The notes: a model not told the origin generated them from the sequence alone. Counted from the first letter of the stretch, positions 1-8,099 are shown. The stretch is 16,642 nt of DNA from UBA8437 sp003445035 (GCA_937901285.1 CALCHI010000401.1:1-16642), one strand, 5' to 3'. Program-made: numbers and translations.

Positions 1-78
1 TATCTGAATCGCGGACGCCGCGACGTCATCAGGGAGACGTACAAGTCCGTGGTGAGATCATTCCCCAAGGTGAGATGA
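1..78 (+). CDS. 3' end of an unidentified gene (partial, cut by window start)
   Basis: Frame 1 is open from the first base and ends at the TGA at 76-78, giving 25 codons, a basic tail that ends FPKVR. The TGA overlaps the ATG at 75 of the M81 peptidase gene (ATGA), the usual signature of translationally coupled neighbours, which is the main reason to believe this frame is coding. Frame 3 is also open to the window edge, but it belongs to the M81 gene, whose family N-terminus starts after position 75. The fragment is too short for family assignment and I do not recognise it. Confidence 0.5.
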   Translation, partial: YLNRGRRDVIRETYKSVVRSFPKVR

Positions 79-1586
79 ACATGAGCGGACCAAGACGCCG
101 GATCCTGATTTTCTCGTGCATGCAGGAAGTGTCGTCGTTCAATCCTGTCCCCAGTACGATCGGGGATTTCAACATTGGACGCGGTCAGCAGTGGCTCGAC
201 GACCGACGGTCAATCGATGACGAGATTGGCGGAGCTCTCTCGGTCTTTGAGGCCGAGCAGGATATCGAGATGGTGCCCACGATGGGGGCCAAGGCGATCA
301 CCTCGGGTGGCATCCTGCAGGCGTCTGACTGGGAATCGCTGCGAGATGATCTGGTTGCGTCCCTGGAGGCCAACTCGCAGGTCGACGCGGCCTATTTCTG
401 TCTCCATGGAGCTATGTCAGCCGAGGGGGAACCGGATCCGGAAGGGCATCTGCTGGCCGAGGCCCGGCGGATTCTCGGCAACGACATTCCGTTGGTCGTT
501 TCTCTCGACCTCCATGGCATCCTGACCGATCGCATGATCAGCCACAGTGACGCCATCGTGCTCTACCACACCTACCCTCATGTCGATATGGGGACCACCG
601 GTGAGCGTGCCGCGCGGTTGTTACTGAGGATTCTTCGCGGTGAGGTGAGCCCGGTGACGGCTCGCGTGAAGATTCCGGCCCTGGTGCGGGGGGATGAACT
701 GATCACCGGGTCCGGGCTGTTTGGCGAATGCATTCGCCTTTGCCAGGAGATCGAATCATCTTCAACGGGCCTGGCTGCCGGGATGATGATCGGCAATCCC
801 TTCACGGATGTGCCCGACCTGAGAACCAACAGTCTCGTCGTGACCGACGGGGACGTGGAAACGGCCGAAAAACTGGCCGGTCAACTGGCCGAGTTGTTCT
901 GGCAGCATCACGAGGCGATGCAGGTCCCGCTGCTGTCGCTGGCGGAGTCGGTCGAACAGGCCCTTGGTGCCGAGGGGACGGTTGTCCTGACCGATGCGGC
1001 CGATGCGACGAGTTCGGGGGCTTCCGGCGACAGCAACGCTGTCGTGGCCGCATTGCTGGAAGCCGGCTTTTCGGGAACGGTGCTGTCGCCGGTTGTCGAT
1101 CCGCCGGCTGTGCTGGCTGCCCAGGCTGCCGGGATTGGGGGTGAGGTCGTGATCAGCCTGGGAGGGAGCCAGGATCCCGGTCGGTTCACACCGCTGTCAG
1201 TCAGCGGTACGGTTCGTTTGCTCTCTGACGGCAATTTCCGCAGCGAGACGTTTGGCCAGCATTGGCGTGCGGGAGATTCGGCCGTCATCGAGTCGGGCAA
1301 TGTCACCTGGGTCGTCACCACGCGGCCAGTCAGTCTGTTTGACCGATCGCTGTTCTATGCTCACGGCTGCGATCCCCGCCGATTTGATGCCGTGGTCGTA
1401 AAATCGCCTCACTGTGAGCCTCACATGTTTGCTGACTGGTGTGGCCTGATGCTGAACGTGGATGCTCCCGGGGCGACCAGCGCCAACTTGTGCAGTCTTG
1501 GTCACACCCTGGCTCCGCGACCGATATTTCCGCTGGATGGCGAGGTCCGATTTGAGCCACGGGCCGAGATTTATCCGATCGCCTGA
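75..1586 (+). CDS. M81 family metallopeptidase (MlrC-like)
   Basis: A 503-residue protein of the M81/MlrC family, whose founder MlrC cleaves linearised microcystin in sphingomonads; most relatives act on unknown small peptides or amides. Seen in sequence: the N-terminal Q-E-V-x-S-F-N-P at 17-24, LHGAM at 110-114, SLDLHG at 143-148, YHTYPHVDMGTTGERAARLL at 164-183, and a C-terminal domain with a GDSN glycine-rich loop near 318-321 and VVVKSPH at 440-446. Candidate metal ligands are E18, H111, D145, H147, H165 and H169. No signal peptide, so probably cytoplasmic. Two starts compete: ATG 75 overlaps the upstream stop, while ATG 81 has a better spaced AAGGTGA at 67-73. Specificity cannot be read from sequence; a microcystinase role should not be assumed. 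The usual DNPGG before the glycine-rich loop is DAADATSSG here. Confidence 0.9.
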   Translation: MNMSGPRRRILIFSCMQEVSSFNPVPSTIGDFNIGRGQQWLDDRRSIDDEIGGALSVFEAEQDIEMVPTMGAKAITSGGILQASDWESLRDDLVASLEANSQVDAAYFCLHGAMSAEGEPDPEGHLLAEARRILGNDIPLVVSLDLHGILTDRMISHSDAIVLYHTYPHVDMGTTGERAARLLLRILRGEVSPVTARVKIPALVRGDELITGSGLFGECIRLCQEIESSSTGLAAGMMIGNPFTDVPDLRTNSLVVTDGDVETAEKLAGQLAELFWQHHEAMQVPLLSLAESVEQALGAEGTVVLTDAADATSSGASGDSNAVVAALLEAGFSGTVLSPVVDPPAVLAAQAAGIGGEVVISLGGSQDPGRFTPLSVSGTVRLLSDGNFRSETFGQHWRAGDSAVIESGNVTWVVTTRPVSLFDRSLFYAHGCDPRRFDAVVVKSPHCEPHMFADWCGLMLNVDAPGATSANLCSLGHTLAPRPIFPLDGEVRFEPRAEIYPIA

Positions 1587-1589
1587 AAT

Positions 1590-1615
1590 CCCCTTCCGCT
1601 GAATGGCGGGCGGGG
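1590..1615 (+). terminator. hairpin just after the M81 gene, candidate terminator
   Basis: CCCC-TT-CCGC (1590-1599) pairs with GCGG-GC-GGGG (1606-1615) around the loop TGAATG: eight G-C pairs, one T-G wobble and one mismatch. It begins 4 bases after the stop codon of the M81 gene, in a gap between convergent genes, where a terminator is expected. No T-run follows, so it is not a canonical intrinsic terminator; planctomycete terminators are poorly defined. The rest of 1616-1881 shows no gene I can support. Confidence 0.4.
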
Positions 1616-1881
1616 AATCAACAATGCTGCTGGTGTTGATGCCGAGCCGTGTTGTCGTCACGGTGAACTGGTGAGATCAGTTCAGGGGGGAAACGGAGTG
1701 GACACACACGATCATGGCCCGAAACTGAGCGTCACAAGACCACGGGCAGTGAAACCCAAACAGCCACCAGGCTCTTGTCCGGTGGAATCTCAGTCGTATT
1801 CTCCGGCCGGGCCTGGGCCGTTGAGAAATCTCGCAGCCGTGACGAGTCACCCTCGTGTTACTGCGGTGGAGGCTGTGTCTT

Positions 1882-2886
1882 TCAGCGTGTCAGTTTCCAA
1901 CCCGTCGGGCTGACTTCCAGTCCGGTGTGGCCGGCATAGCGGTCGTAGACCTTCTCCATTTCGGCGATGGAGTCGAAATAGCCGACGATGAATGCCGCCT
2001 GAAAATGTCCGCCGGCCTTGACCGGGCGTCCGCCGAATTCGTGGATCATACAGACGTAGTTTCGCTGGTGGCACCATGCCTCGTGGACGACCGAAGGGTC
2101 AAGTGTCATCCCTGCCAGCCAGGGACCGGGTTTGCCGGTCGAACGGTTGCGGAGACGGTAGGCCCGGATGAACCGCTTTGGCGGTTTGTTCTTGTCGCGT
2201 CGGTAGTTGAATTTTTCGTCGGGTGCGAAGTTCTGGAAGAACTCGCGAGCGGGGATGCGACCGTGATAACTGAGATAGATCTCGCTGAACGAGTCGCCCT
2301 GGTTGTGCTTGATGTGTCCGGGCATGTCGAGCCGGAGAAACATCGCATCACTGGAGTTCACAGCGTCGATGCGGTCCATCGAGACGAAATACCGTGTGCC
2401 GGCGGGAAAGACAATCCGCTGGGTCCACAGTGAGCCGGTCTTTTTGCCCGGCGCGGCGGTCCGGTAACGGAATGTCTGTTCGATGGCGACGAAGTCTTTT
2501 CCACGAATCACTCGCGGGGCGAGCGTTTTTGCCTGGGTGCAGATCTGGGGGCCCTCGATGCTCCGCTTGGGGGTTTTCCCGTGGTAGTCGTTACCGAAGC
2601 GGTAAATGAGTTCCTTGTTGAGCCGGTCACGGTAGGCCTTGTCGCTGCCGGGTTCCATGATCCAGTCGGCGATGTCGAGTCCGTAGCCCGCATCACGGAA
2701 CCCGGTTTTTCTGTCCAGGAATGTCTGTCGATAAACCCCGCTGACGTACCCCGTCTTGCGGATTGCTGCCTCGAGATGGGGTGTGGTGATGGTGATCTGC
2801 TGGGGGCTGTCTTTGACCGTGTAGTCGTTCGCGACGGCGACCGACTGGGCGAAGACGACAGCGAGCAGGCCGATGGACAGCTTCAT
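1882..2886 (-). CDS. secreted protein of unknown function, 334 aa
   Basis: I do not recognise a named family. Starting at the ATG at 2884-2886 gives a clean signal peptide (MKLSIGLLAVVFAQSVAVA, cleavage AVA|ND at residue 19), so that start is preferred over the longer frame reaching 2964, which would place 26 extra residues before it. The mature part lacks further membrane segments and is rich in aromatic residues with alternating strand-like stretches (for example ITITTPHLEAAIR early, and RYFVSMDRIDAVN midway), suggesting an all-beta, perhaps mutarotase- or carbohydrate-binding-like fold; that is inference. A weak GGAA lies ahead of the start. It is transcribed divergently from the PQQ propeller gene across a 225 bp gap and converges with the M81 gene. 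Likely exported to the periplasm or beyond. Confidence 0.8.
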   Translation of the reverse strand: MKLSIGLLAVVFAQSVAVANDYTVKDSPQQITITTPHLEAAIRKTGYVSGVYRQTFLDRKTGFRDAGYGLDIADWIMEPGSDKAYRDRLNKELIYRFGNDYHGKTPKRSIEGPQICTQAKTLAPRVIRGKDFVAIEQTFRYRTAAPGKKTGSLWTQRIVFPAGTRYFVSMDRIDAVNSSDAMFLRLDMPGHIKHNQGDSFSEIYLSYHGRIPAREFFQNFAPDEKFNYRRDKNKPPKRFIRAYRLRNRSTGKPGPWLAGMTLDPSVVHEAWCHQRNYVCMIHEFGGRPVKAGGHFQAAFIVGYFDSIAEMEKVYDRYAGHTGLEVSPTGWKLTR

Positions 2887-3111
2887 GGGGAGATTCCGGA
2901 AAACGAGTGTGTGCCGTTCCTGGAGCGTAACTGGTAGTGGAAATGAGGGGGCCAGCCGGGTCAACTGTTCCGGTGGACATGCTCAATCTGCGGTGAGTTC
3001 GAGAACGAATTGATCGGTACGTTTGCAGACGATCCGGTCGAATGGACATCATGTGGCAGACCGATCAGGATCATCCGGTCGTGTCGACTGGAACAATTTG
3101 GGAGAACACAG
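2887..3111. promoter_or_regulatory. shared divergent promoter region with a 9 bp direct repeat
   Basis: This 225 bp gap lies between two divergent secreted-protein genes, so both promoters should be inside it. ATCCGGTCG occurs twice, at 3032-3040 and 3073-3081, 41 bp apart (close to four helical turns) on the side of the plus-strand gene; such spacing could suit a regulator binding one face of the helix. GATCGG (3012-3017) and CCGATC (3061-3066) form an additional inverted pair. I could not identify convincing -35/-10 boxes. Confidence 0.35.
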
Positions 3112-4380
3112 ATGGCGATTGCGAGGTTGATGGTCTCGGGGTTTTTGGCTGGTGTTGTGCTGATCAGCGCGGCCGCAAGTCCACTCTCGGCCGGTGACGA
3201 GACCTGGCCCCAATGGCGCGGCCCGAACCGCGACGGTAGCGTGAGTAGCGGCACATGGCCCGATGATCTTCAGGGGTCGACCCTGGTTCAGCGCTGGCGG
3301 GTCGAGCTTCCCCCGAGTTACTCGGGGCCGGTTGTCTCGGCCGATCGCGTGTTCGTTACTTACACCCGTGACAAGAAATTTGAAGGGGTTCGTGCCCTGG
3401 ATCGCCGAAGTGGCAAGCTGGTGTGGAAGGCCGAGTGGGAAGGAGCCATGAAGGTTGCCGGGCTGGGCACCAGCATGGGGAGTTGGATTCGTGCCACCCC
3501 GGCCCTCGACGGCAAACAGCTCTTCGTGGCCGGCATGCCCGATTTGCTTCTCTGCCTGGATCACAAGACCGGTACCGAGCGGTGGCGAGCGGATTTCCAC
3601 GCCCGGTACAAGACTCCGTTGCCCGAACTGGGGTTCGTCAGCTCACCGCTGGTGGTCGGAGACGGGGTCTACTCGCAGACCGCCGACTCGTTCGTCAAGG
3701 TCGACAAGAAGACCGGAAAGAGCCTGTGGCGGAGCCTGGTCCGTAAGGGGAAGGGCAGCGAGAAGATGGGCCAGGGGTCGTACTCGTCTCCTGACTTTGC
3801 CGTGATCCATGGCCGGCCACAGCTGCTGGTCGCCAATATCGACGCCATCGCGGGAGTCGACCCCTCCCAGGGGAAAGTGCTCTGGAAGCGAGTGCTCGAC
3901 AGCTACGACCAGGGATGCATCCTGGCTCCCATCGTTTATGGCAACGGCATTTTCACCAGCACGCGGGCCAGCCGGACAGGCCATTTCCCGCTGTCGTACC
4001 GCAAGAAGCAGTTCGCCATTTCGGATGGATGGAAGAACAAGCTGATCGTTTACATGTCGTCGCCGGTCGTCATCGGTGACTTTGTCTACGCGCACCTGAA
4101 GAACGGCCGGTTTGCCTGTGTCGATTTGCGGGACGGAAAGATCAACTGGATCTCCAAGGGCACGTTCGGCAAGTACTGCAGCATGGTCTGGCGGAAGGAC
4201 CGCATCCTGGCACTGACCAATGACGGCCGGCTGTTGTTGCTTCACGCCGATCCGAAACGATTCGTTCTCGCGGATTCGCGCAAGATCTCAACGTCCGAAA
4301 CCTGGGCTCATCTCGCCATAGCCGGCCAGCACGTTTTCATCCGCGAGCGAAACGCCATCGCCGCTTACCAATGGAAGTGA
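3112..4380 (+). CDS. secreted PQQ-type beta-propeller protein (BamB-like repeats)
   Basis: A 422-residue exported protein built from PQQ/WD-like propeller blades. ATG 3112 is chosen because GGAGAA (3101-3106) lies 5 bases ahead and a signal peptide follows at once (about residues 1-27, cleavage LSA|GD). The mature protein opens with WPQWRGPNRDG at 32-42, the hallmark of the large PQQ-propeller family in Planctomycetota. Blade motifs of the type 'x-L-D-x-x-x-G-K-x-x-W' recur: ALDRRSGKLVWK (about 95-106), CLDHKTGTERWR, KVDKKTGKSLWR, GVDPSQGKVLWK and CVDLRDGKINWI; the last blade is degenerate. These proteins are often annotated as outer membrane assembly BamB or PQQ dehydrogenase, but no dehydrogenase catalytic residues or quinone-binding motif are evident and the length fits a bare propeller, so a scaffold or ligand-binding role is more likely. 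No partner gene is evident beside it. Confidence 0.88.
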   Translation: MAIARLMVSGFLAGVVLISAAASPLSAGDETWPQWRGPNRDGSVSSGTWPDDLQGSTLVQRWRVELPPSYSGPVVSADRVFVTYTRDKKFEGVRALDRRSGKLVWKAEWEGAMKVAGLGTSMGSWIRATPALDGKQLFVAGMPDLLLCLDHKTGTERWRADFHARYKTPLPELGFVSSPLVVGDGVYSQTADSFVKVDKKTGKSLWRSLVRKGKGSEKMGQGSYSSPDFAVIHGRPQLLVANIDAIAGVDPSQGKVLWKRVLDSYDQGCILAPIVYGNGIFTSTRASRTGHFPLSYRKKQFAISDGWKNKLIVYMSSPVVIGDFVYAHLKNGRFACVDLRDGKINWISKGTFGKYCSMVWRKDRILALTNDGRLLLLHADPKRFVLADSRKISTSETWAHLAIAGQHVFIRERNAIAAYQWK

Positions 4381-4518
4381 CGGGTTAGTCGGGATATCGG
4401 TGTCGACCAGGTTCGTCAGGTCCCCTTCCCATATGGATTTGTTTTTCTCGCGGACCTTGGGCACCATTTGCCAACCGGCAGTTCCTGACGACCGTGAGGT
4501 AGCGAGAGAGGATCACTC

Positions 4519-5739
4519 ATGCAGGTCGTGAAATCTTCAGCCCTCGTGGCCGGCGTGTTGCTTTCGGTGATTTCGTCCGCCGTTCCGGCCGCGGATGGTA
4601 CCCCGGACGTCGAATGCCTGGTGGTTGCCGATGCTCACCCGCCGACGCGGACTCCTCCCCCGGGTGCAGTGGCCAGTGAGAAGACACGCTGGCTCAGGAA
4701 TTCCGGGTACGGGCTGATGTTCCATTATGAAGTGTTCTCCAAGCACACTCCGGTGTCCTACAACAAGGCCGTCGATTCTTTTCAGGTGGTTCGGTTCGCG
4801 GATGCGGTTGAGAGCACGAAGGCGAGTTACGTGATCTTCACCGTCGGTCAGCATTGGGGAAAATATTGCGCACCGAACACCGCCTACGAACGGCTGCTGG
4901 GGGTTGAGCCGGGAATCTGGACCTCGAAGCGGGACCTGATCATGGAGATCGGCAGGGAACTCAAGCGTCGAGACATCAGGCTGATTCTTTACATGACCGC
5001 GCGGGCGCCGATGCGTCACTACAAGATCATCAAGGCCATGGGTGATGCGCTTCCCACCATCAACGGGAAGCCGGCCGGTCCCGGAGTGAATACGATGTCT
5101 CACCCGCGGAAGGTGAAGGGCTTCCGCCGTAGCGAGAACCAGGCACCTCCGCCGGCGTTTCTCAGAAACTGGGGAGCCGTGTGTGGTGAGTGGTCCAGGC
5201 GTTACGGCCGGCTGGTCTCGGGGTGGTGGTTTGACGGCTACAAGACGGAGATGAAGAACGCCTATCTGCCGCTGAAACAGCAGAAGCACAACATCGACAC
5301 GTGGATCACGGCGGTGCGTTCCGGGAATCCGGATGCCGAGTTGGCGTTCAATGCCGGTGCACATCCGATCCTCTCGCTGTGCACACGCGGGAGACTTTGC
5401 CCGCACCAGACTTTCACGGCGGGTGAGAACCGTGATTTCTACCAGCGAACCAAGAAGGGGCGGGGGAAGCTCCTGACCCCTCGGAACTTCCCGGCACCCG
5501 ATGGGGTGGTCTGGCACTTGCTGTTGCCGATCAGCAAGGGCTGGGGAGCGGGGGTGAAATCGCGATTTGATGTGGCGACGCTCAAGGACAGGATTGACCA
5601 GATCGATTCCCAGGGCGGCGTCGTGACCCTGGATGTTCCGGTTTCCCCCGGCGGTACGATTCCCCGGGAGGTTCTCGGCGTCCTGAAGGACGTGGGCCGG
5701 GATATCGAAAAGCTCAAGGATGGCTCCAGGTCGTTTTGA
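4519..5739 (+). CDS. secreted GH29-like (alpha-L-fucosidase-like) protein
   Basis: A 406-residue exported protein. GAGAGGA at 4506-4512 sits 6 bases before ATG 4519; a signal peptide runs to about residue 24 (AVPA|AD). The TIM-barrel core resembles glycoside hydrolase family 29: WLRNSGYGLMFHYEVFSKH at 58-76 corresponds to the first barrel strand with its sugar-binding His (H69), and SGWWFDGY at 234-241 carries the family's nucleophile aspartate (D239). A C-terminal G-G-V-V-T-L-D-V-P stretch at 366-374 followed by G-G-T-I matches the GH29 'LLN-gP-dG-i' segment. Where characterised fucosidases have His-His-Asp-Gly, this protein reads VGQHWGKYCAPN (109-120), keeping only one histidine. It is also somewhat short and lacks a carbohydrate-binding module. 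Retaining hydrolysis of an alpha-fucoside-like bond is plausible, but substrate, and even activity, are uncertain. Confidence 0.75.
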   Translation: MQVVKSSALVAGVLLSVISSAVPAADGTPDVECLVVADAHPPTRTPPPGAVASEKTRWLRNSGYGLMFHYEVFSKHTPVSYNKAVDSFQVVRFADAVESTKASYVIFTVGQHWGKYCAPNTAYERLLGVEPGIWTSKRDLIMEIGRELKRRDIRLILYMTARAPMRHYKIIKAMGDALPTINGKPAGPGVNTMSHPRKVKGFRRSENQAPPPAFLRNWGAVCGEWSRRYGRLVSGWWFDGYKTEMKNAYLPLKQQKHNIDTWITAVRSGNPDAELAFNAGAHPILSLCTRGRLCPHQTFTAGENRDFYQRTKKGRGKLLTPRNFPAPDGVVWHLLLPISKGWGAGVKSRFDVATLKDRIDQIDSQGGVVTLDVPVSPGGTIPREVLGVLKDVGRDIEKLKDGSRSF

Positions 5740-5762
5740 TGACGCCAGGAGCCGCGTGACAA

Positions 5763-5777
5763 CGGGGTTCCGACCCG
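5763..5777. terminator. small hairpin in a 39 bp convergent gap, weak terminator candidate
   Basis: GGGT (5765-5768) and ACCC (5773-5776) can pair around TCCG; alternatively CGGG (5763-5766) pairs with CCCG (5774-5777). It sits between the GH29-like gene (stop 5739) and the TPR lipoprotein gene (stop at 5779 on the minus strand), where a bidirectional terminator would be expected. The stem is short and there is no T-run, so this is weak. Confidence 0.25.
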
Positions 5778-5778
5778 G

Positions 5779-6159
5779 CTACTTCTTTGCCTTCAGCGTC
5801 TCCGCCTTGGCGAGATCGGCGTTGGCCTTGTCGTATTCACCCTTGTGGCGGTATGCCCCTCCTCGGCGGCCGTAGGCTTGCCCGTTGTCGGGGTCCAGGC
5901 GGATGGCTTCGGTGAAGTCCGCGATGGCATCGTCGTACTTGCACTGATAGGCGTAGGCGAAACCTCGCTGCGAATAGGCGGCCGCGTAGTCGGGTTTCAG
6001 GTCAATGGCCTGCGAGAAGCAGGAAATCGCGGTGTCCATGTCTCCTTGCGTGAGAAGCTGTTCACCCCTGTTGAACTGGGTCGCCGCGGGATTTCCGTCA
6101 CAGCCGACCAGCGGCAGTATCAGCGTGACGACAACCCAAATTGCAGAAAACTCTCGCAT
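5779..6159 (-). CDS. small TPR-repeat lipoprotein, 126 aa
   Basis: The N-terminus has a short hydrophobic helix ending in a lipobox, LVGC, with the lipidated cysteine at residue 20, followed by D-G. The rest is nearly three tetratricopeptide repeats: about 27-58, 59-92 (AAYSQRGFAYAYQCKYDDAI, with the classic W/Y-x-x-x-G...A-Y...A pattern) and 93-126 (QAYGRRGGAYRHKGEYDKA). TPRs mediate protein-protein contacts, so this is probably a membrane-attached adaptor on the periplasmic side. It lies 46 bp downstream of lepA on the same strand, so co-transcription is likely; a functional link to lepA is not implied. The ribosome-binding site is weak (AGGGC at 6169-6173, read on the minus strand). It is complete, ending in TAG. 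Confidence 0.85.
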   Translation of the reverse strand: MREFSAIWVVVTLILPLVGCDGNPAATQFNRGEQLLTQGDMDTAISCFSQAIDLKPDYAAAYSQRGFAYAYQCKYDDAIADFTEAIRLDPDNGQAYGRRGGAYRHKGEYDKANADLAKAETLKAKK

Positions 6160-6205
6160 CGTGTTTCTGCCCTGCTGGAAGTCGTTCGGCGGCCGGTTGC
6201 CCGAA

Positions 6206-8002
6206 TCAGTCTCGGTCGGCGCGAAGTACCGAGACGAAGGCCTTCTGGGGAATATTGACCTGGCCGAACTGTTTCATCTTGGCCTTGCCCTTCTTCTGCT
6301 TGTCCAGAAGCTTGTTCTTCCGCGTGACGTCGCCACCGTAGAGCTTCGCGGTCACGTCCTTGCGGTATGGTTGAATTGTCGATCGGGAAATGATGGTCCC
6401 GCCGATGGCTCCCTGGATGGGGATCTTGAACTGGTGGCGGGGAATCGCTTCAGCAAGTTGTTCGCAGTAGTGCACCGCCCGGAATCTCGCTTTGTCGCGG
6501 TGCACCAGGTAGGAGAGCGTGTCAACGGGCTCCTTGTTGACCAGGATGTCGACTTTCACGACGTCGGTGGCTCTGTATTCGATCGGAACGTAGTCGAACG
6601 ACCCGTAACCTCGCGTGATGGTCTTGAGCTTGCCGTAGAAATCAAAGAGGACCTCTCCGAGCGGCATCTCGCTGATCAACTCGATTCGAGACGCCGAGAG
6701 ATAGTTCATCGTCTGGCTTTCGGAGCGATGTTCCCGGCACAGTTCCATGACAGGGCCGACGTATTCTTCGGGTGTCAGAATTGACGCTTTGATGTACGGC
6801 TCGGAAACCGATTCGATCTCGGCAGGATTGGGCCAGTAGGTGGGGTTATCGACGTCGATCGTCTTTCCGTCCTTCAGGGTCACCTTGTACTTGACTGACG
6901 GGGCCGAGATGACAAGGCCGATGTCAAACTCGCGCTGCAATCTCTCCTGGATCACATCCAGGTGAAGAAGGCCGAGAAATCCGCAGCGAAACCCGAAGCC
7001 CAGGGCGGCCGAACTGTCTTTTTCGTAGGTGAGAGCCGCGTCGTTGATCGCCAGCTTGTCCAGGGCCTTGGTGAGGTCCTGGTACTCGGCCGTGTTCATC
7101 GGATAGATCGAGGAAAAGACGACCTGCTTGGCTTCCTGGTAGCCGGGCACTGGCTCTTCGGCCGGGCGATCCAGTTGTGTGATTGTGTCACCGATCTCGA
7201 TGTCCCGGACACTCTTGACTCCGGCGACGATGTAACCGACTTCCCCCGCGACGAGCTGATCCCTGGGGGTCGTGGTCACCTGGTTATAGCCCAATTCCTC
7301 CACCGTGTAGTCACGTCCGGAGTGCATGAAATGGACCGTGTCGCGAGTGGCCAGTGTTCCATCCATGACACGGCACTGGAGAATCACACCCCGATAGGAG
7401 TCGAAATGGGCGTCGAAGACCAGCGCTTTCAGCGGCGCGTCCGGGTCACCGGTCGGGCATGGCAAGTTCTCGACGATGCCGGCCAGCACGTCTTCAATTC
7501 CCTCTCCCGTCTTCGCGGAAACCGGGATCGCCTCAAAGGGATCGAGCCCCAGGTCGGCATCGATCTCCTCGCGAGCCCGGTCAACATCCGCGGCCGGGAG
7601 ATCGATCTTGTTGATCACTGGCAGGAGCTCGAGGTCGTTCTCCATGGCCAGGTAGAGATTGGCGACCGTCTGGGCCTCGACCCCCTGTGAAGCATCCACA
7701 ATGATCAACGCACCGTCACAGGCCATCAGTGAACGTCGCACTTCGTGGGAAAAATCGACGTGTCCGGGCGTGTCGATCAGGTTCAGTTGATAGTCGTTTC
7801 CGTCCGGAGCATGGTAGGAGAGCGTGATCGAATTGCTCTTGATGGTGATTCCCCGTTCACGCTCGATGTCCATTTTGTCGAGCAGTTGATCGCGAAACTC
7901 GCGCTGCGTAACGCCGCCGCAGGCTTGGATGAGTCGATCGGCCAGCGTCGATTTGCCGTGATCGATGTGGGCGATGATGCAGAAATTTCGGACGAGTTTC
8001 AT
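6206..8002 (-). CDS. lepA: elongation factor 4 (LepA), translational GTPase
   Basis: A 598-residue cytoplasmic GTPase that binds the ribosome and acts on stalled or mistranslocated complexes. All five GTPase motifs are visible: G1 AHIDHGKST (11-19), G2 region RERGIT (48-53), G3 DTPGH (77-81), G4 NKID (131-134) and G5 SAK (162-164). The LepA-specific C-terminal end is also present (KGKAKMKQFGQVNIPQKAF near the terminus), with APSVKYKV in the middle, which separates it from EF-G and TypA. The length matches the usual 595-605. The start at 8002 (MKLVRNFCIIAHIDHGK) is chosen because it gives the family N-terminus; the frame is open for another 51 codons to 8155, but that stretch is not conserved-looking. 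Shine-Dalgarno pairing is poor. The TPR lipoprotein gene follows it. Confidence 0.97.
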   Translation of the reverse strand: MKLVRNFCIIAHIDHGKSTLADRLIQACGGVTQREFRDQLLDKMDIERERGITIKSNSITLSYHAPDGNDYQLNLIDTPGHVDFSHEVRRSLMACDGALIIVDASQGVEAQTVANLYLAMENDLELLPVINKIDLPAADVDRAREEIDADLGLDPFEAIPVSAKTGEGIEDVLAGIVENLPCPTGDPDAPLKALVFDAHFDSYRGVILQCRVMDGTLATRDTVHFMHSGRDYTVEELGYNQVTTTPRDQLVAGEVGYIVAGVKSVRDIEIGDTITQLDRPAEEPVPGYQEAKQVVFSSIYPMNTAEYQDLTKALDKLAINDAALTYEKDSSAALGFGFRCGFLGLLHLDVIQERLQREFDIGLVISAPSVKYKVTLKDGKTIDVDNPTYWPNPAEIESVSEPYIKASILTPEEYVGPVMELCREHRSESQTMNYLSASRIELISEMPLGEVLFDFYGKLKTITRGYGSFDYVPIEYRATDVVKVDILVNKEPVDTLSYLVHRDKARFRAVHYCEQLAEAIPRHQFKIPIQGAIGGTIISRSTIQPYRKDVTAKLYGGDVTRKNKLLDKQKKGKAKMKQFGQVNIPQKAFVSVLRADRD

Positions 8003-8073
8003 GAGGACGCATCTTGCAGTCAGGGTGCTGCGACTTCGACCAGGGGCAGGCGAGAGATGACGGGCGGAGTTGA

Positions 8074-8099
8074 GTGGCAGGAATGCCGTGCCTTGCCAC
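8074..8099 (-). promoter_or_regulatory. stem-loop in the presumed lepA leader
   Basis: GTGGCAGG at 8074-8081 pairs with CTTGCCAC at 8092-8099, eight pairs with one G-T wobble around a ten-base loop. It lies 72-97 bases upstream of the lepA start codon on the strand from which lepA is read. It could be a leader structure or an operator, but no known riboswitch or leader class is matched. Confidence 0.25.

Noticed and set aside
75..1586. Microcystinase (mlrC) as a gene name
   Set aside because: Family membership is clear, but no other mlr genes are present and the family is broad, so the specific function is not supported.
1671..1913. 80-codon plus-strand frame in the convergent gap
   Set aside because: GTG start without a ribosome-binding site, Pro/Ser-rich composition, and it runs into the 3' end of the opposite-strand gene.
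3112..4380. PQQ-dependent dehydrogenase as a label for the propeller gene
   Set aside because: The repeats match, but there is no catalytic aspartate or vicinal-cysteine context, and the length and WPQWRG start fit the non-enzymatic planctomycete propellers.
4414..4490. Inverted 7-mers CGTCAGG/CCTGACG (4414-4420, 4484-4490) before the GH29-like gene
   Set aside because: The arms are 63 bp apart and overlap another weak inverted pair (AGGTCC/GGACCT); chance is likely at this length.
4537..5517. 326-codon minus-strand frame opposite the GH29-like gene
   Set aside because: Antisense shadow without a signal peptide, motif or ribosome-binding site.
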